Source: Bradyrhizobium sp. RD5-C2 (GTDB lineage Bacteria; Pseudomonadota; Alphaproteobacteria; Rhizobiales; Xanthobacteraceae). From it: DNA of 64,000 bases. This document shows positions 54,557 through 64,000 of the stretch, piece after piece. Under the pieces are notes generated by a model. It did no database searches. It was not told the origin of the DNA and saw only the letters and a program-made list of their open reading frames with translations. The first letter of the stretch is position 1; the number at the start of each line of letters is the position of its first letter. The stretch is from assembly GCF_019972155.1 (NCBI RefSeq), contig NZ_BOVL01000022.1:530-64529 (forward strand), read 5' to 3'. Both the position numbers and the translations under genes were made by a program.

Positions 54557-55669
54557 CTACTTCCCCGCCTTCCACGCACTCGTCACGTCACCGATGCTCG
54601 CCAACTCCGGCTCGCGGATCGCGGACGGCGTGCGCGAGAAGCGCGGCGCGGGGGCGGGCTGGGTGACGCCGTGACGCTCGACGAACACCTGGCGCGCCGC
54701 CATGTGCGGATGCTTCGGAGCCTCTTCCATGGTCAGGATCGGGGCGAAGCAGATGTCGGTGCCTTCCATGATTGTGCACCAGTCGGCGCGCGACTTGTTC
54801 TTGAACACCTTCTCCAGCTTCGCCTTCAGCGCCGGCCAGGCCTTGCGGTCCATCTGGGCGTCGAAGTCGGCGTCGGTCAGGTCGGCATGCTTGCGCAGCA
54901 GCGCATAGAACTGCGGCTCGATCGAGCCGATCGAGATGAAGTTGCCGCAGGAGCATTCGTAGACGCCGTAGAAATGCGCGCCGCCGTCCAGGAAGTTCTG
55001 GTCGCGGCCGCCGCTCCAGCGGCCCTGCGCCGCCATGTCGTAGAACATCGACATCAGCGAGGCCGCGCCGTCGCACATCGCGGTGTCGACCGCCTGGCCC
55101 TTGCCGGACTTCTGCGCTTCCAGCAGCGCAGCGAGCACGCCGACCACGAGATAGAGCGCACCGCCGCCGAAATCGCCGACCAAATTGAGCGGCGGCACCG
55201 GCTTCTCCTTGGTGCCGATCGCGGCCAGCGCGCCTGTGATCGAGATGTAGTTGATGTCGTGGCCGGCGGCGTTGGCCAGCGGGCCTTCCTGGCCCCAGCC
55301 GGTCATGCGGCCGAAGACCAGCCTCGGATTGCGTGCGAGCACGACATCGGGGCCGAGGCCGAGGCGTTCCATCACGCCCGGACGAAAACCTTCGATCAGC
55401 GCATCGGCATGGCTGAGCAGGTCGAGCACTTCAGCGATCGCCGCCTTGTTCTTGAGGTCGAGCTCGATGACCTTGCGGCCGCGGGTTGCCACCGCCTTCA
55501 AATTCTTGCCCGCGCCGACCCGATCGAGGGTGATGACCTCGGCACCCATGTCGGCGAGCAGCATGCAGGCGAACGGGCCGGGGCCGATGCCGGCGAATTC
55601 GACAATGCGGAAGCCGGCGAGCGGGCCCGAGGTGCGGGCAGCGGTTTGGGAGGCGGGTTTATCGAGCAC
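54557..55669 (-). CDS. Alpha-methylacyl-CoA racemase-like (CoA-transferase family III) protein
   Basis: 370 residues of the CaiB/BaiF family. GHDINYISITG (His137) and NLVGDFGGG (Asp166) match the acid/base pair of alpha-methylacyl-CoA racemase, so epimerisation of 2-methylacyl-CoA is more likely than CoA transfer. It follows coxM on the same strand after 248 bases with a hairpin between, so it is probably a separate unit. Substrate unknown. Confidence 0.82.
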   Translation of the reverse strand: MLDKPASQTAARTSGPLAGFRIVEFAGIGPGPFACMLLADMGAEVITLDRVGAGKNLKAVATRGRKVIELDLKNKAAIAEVLDLLSHADALIEGFRPGVMERLGLGPDVVLARNPRLVFGRMTGWGQEGPLANAAGHDINYISITGALAAIGTKEKPVPPLNLVGDFGGGALYLVVGVLAALLEAQKSGKGQAVDTAMCDGAASLMSMFYDMAAQGRWSGGRDQNFLDGGAHFYGVYECSCGNFISIGSIEPQFYALLRKHADLTDADFDAQMDRKAWPALKAKLEKVFKNKSRADWCTIMEGTDICFAPILTMEEAPKHPHMAARQVFVERHGVTQPAPAPRFSRTPSAIREPELASIGDVTSAWKAGK

Positions 55670-55871
55670 GTTGTTATCCGTTCGTTGTGGGCGTTAAGCG
55701 GCTGAGGTGCTTACGGCTGGCTTGGTGCCGAATGTCATGCGTTCCCCCAGCCGTCCGTGGGACGGTATTTTTAATTAGCTGATTAGCTAAATTGTCTCGC
55801 CGAACGCGCGATGAGGCAAGCGTCTTTTGCCAGGAAGCGCCGGTAAAACGAGGTGCCTGCAAAACGCGAAC

Positions 55872-55891
55872 GGCGCGCATCGCTGCGCGCC
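55872..55891 (-). terminator. Hairpin behind coxM
   Basis: GGCGCGC-ATCGCT-GCGCGCC, starting 26 bases past the coxM stop on the minus strand and followed within 10 bases by TTTT. A plausible end of the cox message. Confidence 0.55.
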
Positions 55892-55917
55892 GCCGCTCGA
55901 CTTGTGTTTAGGCGCTA

Positions 55918-56718
55918 TCAGCCGGCGGCAGTCACCGCCCGCTGTCCCATCACCTTGATCAGGTTGGCACGATAGTCCGCCGAGCCGTGGATGTCGGCGA
56001 GCAGGCCGCTCGCCGGAATCGTGACGCTGTCGAGCGCCGAGGCCGCCCAGTTCGCCTTCAACGCCTGCTCGATCGGCGCCACCCGCATGACGCCGCTTTG
56101 CGACGCACCGGTCGCGGTGACGCGGACGTCACCCGACTTGGTCTTGGCGACGAACACGCCAGTCAGGGCGAAGCGCGAGGCCGGGTTCGGAAACTTGGCA
56201 TAACCCGCCTTGGCCGGAATCGGGAACGAGACCGCGGTGATCATCTCGCCATCCTCGAGCGCCGTCGTGAACAGGCCCTTGAAGTAGTCATCCGCCGCGA
56301 TCGAGCGCTTGTTGGTCTTGACCGTCGCGCCGAGCGCCAGCACCGCCGCCGGATAATCCGCCGCCGGGTCGTTGTTGGCGAGCGAGCCGCCGATTGTGCC
56401 GCGATGACGCACGGCGGGATCGCCGATCATCGACGCCAGATGGGCAAGCGCAGGGATCGCCTTCTGCACGGCGTCGCTCTGCGCCACGTCGTAATGCGTG
56501 GTCGCGGCCTTGATGGTGACGGTGTCGCCGGACACGTCGATGCCGATCATGTCCTTGATCTTGGCGACGTCGATCACATCGGATGGGGCAGCAAGGCGCT
56601 GCTTCATCACGGGGAGCAAGGTCTGTCCGCCGGACAGGAACTTGGACTCCGTGCCCTTGGCGAATTGCGCCACAGCATCGTCGATCGAGGAAGCGCGGTG
56701 ATAAGTGGTCTCGTACAT
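55918..56718 (-). CDS. coxM: CODH/xanthine-dehydrogenase-type FAD subunit (medium)
   Basis: 266 residues with the FAD-binding motifs GGQTLLPVMKQR and GGSLANNDPAADYPAAVLAL, typical of CoxM. It passes electrons from the [2Fe-2S] subunit to FAD and on to a quinone or other acceptor. Last gene of a coxS-coxL-coxM set, 13 bases after coxL. Confidence 0.9.
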   Translation of the reverse strand: MYETTYHRASSIDDAVAQFAKGTESKFLSGGQTLLPVMKQRLAAPSDVIDVAKIKDMIGIDVSGDTVTIKAATTHYDVAQSDAVQKAIPALAHLASMIGDPAVRHRGTIGGSLANNDPAADYPAAVLALGATVKTNKRSIAADDYFKGLFTTALEDGEMITAVSFPIPAKAGYAKFPNPASRFALTGVFVAKTKSGDVRVTATGASQSGVMRVAPIEQALKANWAASALDSVTIPASGLLADIHGSADYRANLIKVMGQRAVTAAG

Positions 56719-56731
56719 GGCTCTTCCTCCC

Positions 56732-59071
<2,340 letters not shown>

Positions 59072-59161
59072 AGTCTAGTCCTCCCAACGGAGATTCGATT
59101 TGCCGCCGTTTCCATCGAGACCGGCGGTGATGAGCTTGATCGTGTGTACTGCGTGGGCCGG

Positions 59162-59647
<486 letters not shown>

Positions 59648-60051
59648 GCGTTTCTCCCAATAGCTTCGTTATGGGCCCAGTAGACCACGCTTCATTTGGG
59701 ACGTAACCGCGATCAAAGTCGTAGGTGCGGCCCTGTCGTGAAGGCGCCGGGCTGTATTTCCGATCCTAGCAGGCAGCCGTTCGAGGGGCAATTTGCAAGC
59801 TGCCATGGGCATGCTCCGGCGAGACGAAATCACGCCGCAGTGCAAGCGGTTTTCGGCAGGCGGATGGTGTGACGGCGCGCCGAAAATCGCCGCCGCGATT
59901 GCTACTACCTTCCGCCTATAACGACGCAATTGCGTTGCTGTCATTTTCATTGGCGACGCAGCGACAGCAGATCGCTGGTTCATGAAATTGGGTATCGATC
60001 CGCGCGCGCGATGCATCCATCGCGGCAACGAAACCATATTGGAGGAAGCCA
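59648..60051. other. Divergent intergenic region, 404 bases
   Basis: Holds the promoters of coxSLM (leftward) and of the PQQ alcohol dehydrogenase (rightward) and the palindrome ACGCAATTGCGT (59924-59935). GC is lower from about 59890 to 59990. No gene was found. Confidence 0.65.
59924..59935. promoter_or_regulatory. Perfect palindrome ACGCAATTGCGT
   Basis: Twelve-base perfect palindrome 117 bases before the PQQ dehydrogenase start; candidate operator for either side of the divergent gap. Confidence 0.35.
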
Positions 60052-61767
60052 ATGAAGCTGAGGAGCGGGATTTTCTTTGCCGGTGTGTCGCTGGTTGCCA
60101 TGGTGATGGCAGGCATCGGCGCGTCAAAAGCGAATGATTCCGTCGTGAAGGCGGCATCCGATCCGAACGGATGGGCGATCGCCGGCCACGACTACGGCAA
60201 TACGCGCTTCAGCCCCCTGAAGCAGATCAATTCCGAGAATGCCGGCAAGCTGCAGCTGGTCTATTCGCTGTCGCTGGCCTCGCTGCGCTCCAACGAGTCG
60301 TCGCCGCTGGTGATCGGCAAGACGCTGTATGTGTCGACATCGTGGGGGCCGAAATACGTCTATGCGGTCGATGCCGCGACCGGCGCGCGCAAATGGACCT
60401 GGCAGCCGGACATTCCGGATGACGTGCTTCAATACGCCTGCTGCGACGTCAATAACCGCGGCGTGTCCTACGCCGACGGCAAGATCTTCGTCGGCCGGCT
60501 CGACGGCAAGCTGACCGCGCTCGACGCCGAGACCGGCAAGGAGCTCTGGACCTCGACCGTCGTCGACTACAAGCAGGGCTCGGTGATCACCTCGCCGCCG
60601 CTCATCGTCCGCGACAAGGTGATCACCGGCTTCGGCGGCGGCGAATACGGCGTTCGCGGCTCGTTGCAGGCGTTCTCGCTCAAGGACGGCAAGCTGCTCT
60701 GGCAGACCTACACGGTGCCGGCGCCGGGCGAACCCGGCAGCGACACCTGGAAGGGCGACACCGGGCTGCATGGCGGCGGCGCCGCCTGGCTGGTCGGCTC
60801 CTACGACGCCAAGTCCGACACGGTCTACTGGGGGACTAGCAATCCGGGACCCTGGAATACCGGCGTGCGCTCCACCGGCGACGGTAATTTCGGCAAGCTG
60901 ACCAACCTTTACACCGCCTCGACGCTGGCGATCGATCCGAACACCGGCAAGATCAAGTGGCACATCCAGGGTACGCCGGCTGACGCCTGGGATTATGACG
61001 GCGTCAACGAGCTGCTGCTCGCCGACCTCAAGATCAAGGGCAGCGAGACGCCGGTCCTGATGAAGGCGGACCGCAACGGCTTCTTCTTCGTGGCCAACCG
61101 CGAGACCGGCAAGATGATCTCGGCCGAGAAGTACGTCTTCGCCAACTGGGCCAAGAAGTGGGACATCAACACGATGCGGGCGGAAGAGGATCCGGACAAG
61201 CGTCCGGGCCCCGGCCATCCCGCCAAGGACATCTGTCCGAACCTGATCGGCGGCAAGAACTGGCAGCCGATGTCGTTCAACCCGCAGACCGGCCTCGTCT
61301 ACATCCCGACCAACAATGTCTGCATGGATTGGTCGGTCTCTGACGTGAACTACAAGCGCGGCGTGTTCTACCTCGGCGCCGAATTCCCGACCAAGGAAGG
61401 CCCCGGTGGCTTCCTCGGCGAACTCGTGGCCTGGGATCCGGTCGCCAACAAGAAGGTGTGGAGCATCAAGGAAGACCTGCCCTTCAACGGCGGCACGCTG
61501 ACGACGGGCGGCAATTTGGTGTTTTCGGGCAATCTGCACGGCGATTTCCGCGCCATCGATGCCAAGAACGGCAAGGTGGTGTGGACCAAGAACCTCGGCA
61601 GCGGCATCGGCGCGGGTCCGGTGACCTATTCGGTCGACGGCAAGCAGTATGTCGCGATCGTGGTCGGACGCACCGCGGCGCTGCCGGCCTTCCTCGGTGA
61701 CATCGGCAAGAAGATGGTCGCCGCGGCGCCCGAAGGCGGCTCGCTGTTCGTGTTCGCCCTGCAATAA
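60052..61767 (+). CDS. PQQ-dependent alcohol dehydrogenase, lanthanide type
   Basis: 571-residue periplasmic quinoprotein with an eight-bladed propeller; signal peptide ends near GIGASKA. Adjacent Cys130-Cys131 (YACCDV) form the PQQ disulfide. Metal ligands are Glu198 (GGGEYG), Asn264 (SNPGPWN) and catalytic Asp314 with Asp316 in WDYDGVN. The extra Asp two residues on is the mark of lanthanide-dependent XoxF/ExaF enzymes, where calcium enzymes have Ala or another residue. It oxidises a primary alcohol; methanol or ethanol cannot be told apart. GGAGGA precedes ATG 60052. Confidence 0.9.
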   Translation: MKLRSGIFFAGVSLVAMVMAGIGASKANDSVVKAASDPNGWAIAGHDYGNTRFSPLKQINSENAGKLQLVYSLSLASLRSNESSPLVIGKTLYVSTSWGPKYVYAVDAATGARKWTWQPDIPDDVLQYACCDVNNRGVSYADGKIFVGRLDGKLTALDAETGKELWTSTVVDYKQGSVITSPPLIVRDKVITGFGGGEYGVRGSLQAFSLKDGKLLWQTYTVPAPGEPGSDTWKGDTGLHGGGAAWLVGSYDAKSDTVYWGTSNPGPWNTGVRSTGDGNFGKLTNLYTASTLAIDPNTGKIKWHIQGTPADAWDYDGVNELLLADLKIKGSETPVLMKADRNGFFFVANRETGKMISAEKYVFANWAKKWDINTMRAEEDPDKRPGPGHPAKDICPNLIGGKNWQPMSFNPQTGLVYIPTNNVCMDWSVSDVNYKRGVFYLGAEFPTKEGPGGFLGELVAWDPVANKKVWSIKEDLPFNGGTLTTGGNLVFSGNLHGDFRAIDAKNGKVVWTKNLGSGIGAGPVTYSVDGKQYVAIVVGRTAALPAFLGDIGKKMVAAAPEGGSLFVFALQ

Positions 61768-61787
61768 CGATCGTCAAGGAGGCAGCA

Positions 61788-62996
61788 TTGTCCGTGTCTT
61801 GCATCGCCCGAAACGAACTGCGCACCCCCTCGCGCAACACGCGGTTGGAACATGCGATCCGGACCGTGCTGCTCTCCGCCTTCCTTATGGTGCCGGCCCT
61901 GGCGGCCGGCGCCGAGGAGGCAAAACCGCCGCTGCGGCTCTGCGCCGACCCGACCAACCTGCCGTTCTCGAGCGACCAACCGGGCAAGCCCGGCCTCTAT
62001 CTCGAGATCGGCCAGGCGGTGGCGCAGAAGCTCGGCCGCACGGTGAGCACCAATTGGTACAAGTCCTATTTCGGCAAGCGCACCGTTCGGGAGACGCTGC
62101 TCAGCAAGCAGTGCGACGCCATGGTCGGCCTGCCGCTGATCGACGATTTCATGGGCCCTTCGGTGATCTTCTCGAAGCCGATTGCCCATGAAGGTTACGC
62201 GCTGGTCGGCGGCAAGGATCGCAAGCTCGCCGGCATCGACGACCTCAAGGGATTGCGGGTTGCGGTGCAGTATCAGTCGACGCCGCAAAATCTGCTGGCG
62301 CTGCGTGACGACATCCAGAAGGTCACCGTGCTCAGCCCGGAGGAGGGCATGGCGGCCCTCGAACAGGGCAACGCGGACATCGCCTTCATCTGGGCGCCGG
62401 TGGCGGGCTGGCTCAACAAGACGACCTATGGCGACAAGTACCAGATCGTGTCGACCGAGGGTGACGGCCTGCTCTGGGCGACCGCGATCGGCTTCGCCAA
62501 GGCGTCCGGCGCGCTGCGCGATGAAGTCGACGGCGTGCTGCCCTCGCTGCAGCCGGAGATTTCCGCCCTGTTTGCCAAATACGGTGTGCCGGACGGCGCT
62601 CCGGTGAAGTTTGGCCAGGCGGATCGGGCAACGACGTCGTCCACTGGCGCGGCCGAGCCGGTGACCGTCGGGCAGGCGGCCGCGGCCGACAAACCGGTTC
62701 AAACAGCTGCAACCACCGGGGATGCCAAGGGTGATGCCACCGCGGGGCGGGAGGTCTTCAACGGCACCTGCGCGCATTGTCACGGCCCGGATGCGGTGCA
62801 GGCCGAGCGAAAGATCGATCTCAGGCTGCTGAAGAAGCGCTATGCTGACGACATGGAAACGACATTCTGGAAGACGGTCCATGACGGGCGGCCGGCCAAG
62901 GGCATGCCGGCCTGGAAAGACGTCTTCAGCGACGACGAGCTCAGAAACGTATATGCCTATCTGCAGAGTGTGCAGGATAGCGGCGGATCGAACTAG
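61788..62996 (+). CDS. XoxJ-like periplasmic binding protein fused to cytochrome c
   Basis: 402 residues: signal peptide (about 20-41), a periplasmic binding-protein domain (about 46-275) of the quinoprotein-associated type, a low-complexity linker (about 276-318) and a class I cytochrome c (about 318-396) with heme motif CAHCH (Cys328, Cys331, His332) and likely axial Met373 (KGMPAW). XoxJ and the cytochrome XoxG are usually separate genes, so this looks like a fusion that joins both helper roles. TTG 61788 is the start, AAGGAGG being 5 bases upstream; it follows the dehydrogenase by 20 bases. Confidence 0.88.
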   Translation: MSVSCIARNELRTPSRNTRLEHAIRTVLLSAFLMVPALAAGAEEAKPPLRLCADPTNLPFSSDQPGKPGLYLEIGQAVAQKLGRTVSTNWYKSYFGKRTVRETLLSKQCDAMVGLPLIDDFMGPSVIFSKPIAHEGYALVGGKDRKLAGIDDLKGLRVAVQYQSTPQNLLALRDDIQKVTVLSPEEGMAALEQGNADIAFIWAPVAGWLNKTTYGDKYQIVSTEGDGLLWATAIGFAKASGALRDEVDGVLPSLQPEISALFAKYGVPDGAPVKFGQADRATTSSTGAAEPVTVGQAAAADKPVQTAATTGDAKGDATAGREVFNGTCAHCHGPDAVQAERKIDLRLLKKRYADDMETTFWKTVHDGRPAKGMPAWKDVFSDDELRNVYAYLQSVQDSGGSN

Positions 62997-63013
62997 CTGC
63001 CGCGATCCGCAAT

Positions 63014-63106
63014 AGAAGCGTTTTCGAGCGAAGTGGACACCGGTTCGCGTGAAGACAACGCGTCAAAATGAGAATCGAGAGCCCCGTTCCGATTCAATCG
63101 GAACGG
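63014..63106. repeat. Rhizobial-type intergenic repeat with perfect palindrome end
   Basis: The right end is CCGTTCCGATT-C-AATCGGAACGG, an 11-1-11 palindrome at 63084-63106. The left part (GTTTTCGAGCGAAGTGGAC and on) resembles a repeat I recall from many Rhizobiales genomes; unverified. It ends 28 bases before the regulator gene start. Confidence 0.6.
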
Positions 63107-63134
63107 AAAAGGCTCGCGCAGTGCGAGGGTCCTC

Positions 63135-63815
63135 ATGATGAGGTTCCTGATCATCGACGATCACCCCCTGTTTGGGGAGGCGCTTGGCAACGCCATCCGC
63201 ATCTCGCATCCCGATGCCCGGATCTATGAGGCCACCTCGATCAAGGGCGCGCTTGGTATCCTCGCCAGCGAGCCGAATATCGACCTCGCGCTGCTCGATC
63301 TGCTGCTGCCCGACGTCGTCGGCTTCTCCGGCTTCCAGAAGATCAGGGATCGCTATCCGCGGCTGCCGATTGCCATCGTCTCCAGCGAAGAGGACAAGCA
63401 CACCATCCGCGAGGCGCTGGAAATGGGCGCGGTCGGCTATCTGCCGAAATCGACCTCGCTCGGCGAGTTGTCGCAGGCGATCGCGCGTGTGCTGAGCGGA
63501 TCGGTCTCGGCGCCGCGGGATTTCGTCGCGGTCGGCGCGCTGGATCAGTCCGAGTCGGCGCGGACGCTGCGCGAGCGGATCCAGAAGCTGACGCCGCAGC
63601 AAGTTCGCGTGCTGCATCTGATCATCCGCGGCCTGCAGAACCGCGAGATTGCCTCCGAGCTCAAGCTCGCGGAATCCACGGTGAAGGCGCATGTCACCGA
63701 GATCCTGCGCAAGCTGAAGCTGTTCAGCCGCAACAAAGCGATCATCGAGCTCGGCAAGATTCCGCTTCCCGTCTTTGAAGCCAGCTCGGTTGCGAAGGCA
63801 GAGAAGGCGCCCTAG
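63135..63815 (+). CDS. LuxR/NarL-type response regulator next to the quinoprotein genes
   Basis: 226 residues: receiver with D8-D9, phosphoacceptor D55 (LALLDLLLP) and K105 (YLPKSTS), then a LuxR HTH (about 152-205) with LTPQQVRVLHLIIRGLQNREIA and STVKAHVTEILRKL. ATG 63135 (second ATG at 63138) follows GAGG. Response regulators of this class control PQQ alcohol oxidation in pseudomonads (ExaE/AgmR type), so regulation of the 60052-62996 pair is plausible but inferred. Confidence 0.86.
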   Translation: MMRFLIIDDHPLFGEALGNAIRISHPDARIYEATSIKGALGILASEPNIDLALLDLLLPDVVGFSGFQKIRDRYPRLPIAIVSSEEDKHTIREALEMGAVGYLPKSTSLGELSQAIARVLSGSVSAPRDFVAVGALDQSESARTLRERIQKLTPQQVRVLHLIIRGLQNREIASELKLAESTVKAHVTEILRKLKLFSRNKAIIELGKIPLPVFEASSVAKAEKAP

Positions 63816-63933
63816 GTTGCTGCGCTGCAAGGCGAGGGCATCCGGCATGCTACCTATAGGCTGCCGGTCGGCTTTGAGATAATGTCCTGCGCACAATGGC
63901 TGTCATGAGCATCCGAGGGAGGACGGCGCAGCA

Positions 63934-64000
63934 TTGACCACGACCGCGCCCCTGGCGGACGAGCCGCCGGTCGATCAAGCGGGTGCGCCTCGACTGCTGA
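63934..64000 (+). CDS. Start of a gene cut by the window edge
   Basis: An open frame from TTG 63934 runs to the edge (22 codons). GGGAGGA lies about 10 bases upstream, rather far but usable. The N terminus is Pro/Ala-rich (TTTAPLADEPPVDQAGAP). Downstream of a response regulator it could be a sensor kinase; nothing visible proves this. Confidence 0.4.
   Translation, partial: MTTTAPLADEPPVDQAGAPRLL

Noticed and set aside
60124..61764. 546-codon open frame opposite the PQQ dehydrogenase
   Set aside because: Antisense shadow; no SD, no family, while the plus-strand enzyme has all active-site residues.

Overview
The window is high-GC and dense in genes. Codon use, overlapping start/stop pairs, frequent TTG and GTG starts behind good Shine-Dalgarno (SD) sequences, and gene content (FixJ-type regulators, a chemotaxis operon with a hybrid CheA, form II CODH-like genes, lanthanide-type PQQ alcohol dehydrogenase, many short intergenic hairpin repeats) all suggest an alphaproteobacterium of the Bradyrhizobium/Rhodopseudomonas kind. 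No rRNA, tRNA, CRISPR array, phage or complete insertion sequence was found. The assignment rests on recognition, not on a database search.

Layout. 1-3.0 kb: end of a chemotaxis operon (cheA 3' end, cheW, cheY, cheR, PilZ-like). 3.2-4.3 kb: a small unknown protein divergent from a FixJ-type regulator. 4.5-7.2 kb: L-arabinonate dehydratase-like enzyme and an RraA-family protein (sugar-acid catabolism). 7.3-15.1 kb, minus strand: oligopeptidase B, an Fbp/Afu-type ABC importer (permease, Tat-exported binding protein, ATPase) and a class V aminotransferase. 15.2-23.4 kb: LssY_C protein, degenerate SNase-like protein, an unrecognised 578-residue protein, an inactive caspase-like protein, an orphan efflux adaptor, a hydrolase and cspA. 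23.6-29.2 kb: membrane class III cyclase, AsmA protein and a Crp-type regulator whose cAMP pocket looks intact. 29.4-36.3 kb: AraC regulator divergent from a dipeptide-type ABC importer operon and a PPOX flavoprotein. 36.6-43.4 kb: RND pump with its adaptor, OmpA-like lipoprotein-sized protein, and a second inactive caspase-like protein with TPRs. 43.7-45.5 kb: lactonase-like MBL enzyme and a beta-hydroxyacid dehydrogenase.

45.8-54.4 kb is an aromatic catabolism island that converges on homogentisate: MarR regulator, FAD hydroxylase with a small DUF2783 partner (resembling the MhaA/MhaB 3-hydroxyphenylacetate 6-hydroxylase arrangement), a degenerate metallo-beta-lactamase-fold protein, hmgA, fahA, then an Lrp/AsnC regulator divergent from hppD. 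54.5-59.7 kb: alpha-methylacyl-CoA racemase-like protein and form II coxSLM. 60.0-64.0 kb: PQQ alcohol dehydrogenase with the lanthanide Asp, followed by a periplasmic-binding/cytochrome c fusion and a LuxR-type response regulator; a further gene starts at the right edge.

Themes that join regions: (i) a cyclase and a Crp protein are encoded together, and three Crp-type boxes (TGTGA-N6-TCAC) lie upstream of the RND operon and of both caspase-like genes; (ii) at least nine families of imperfect intergenic inverted repeats occupy most larger gaps, several of them present two or three times; (iii) several proteins keep a fold but lose catalytic residues (two caspase-like, one MBL, one SNase, one PilZ).
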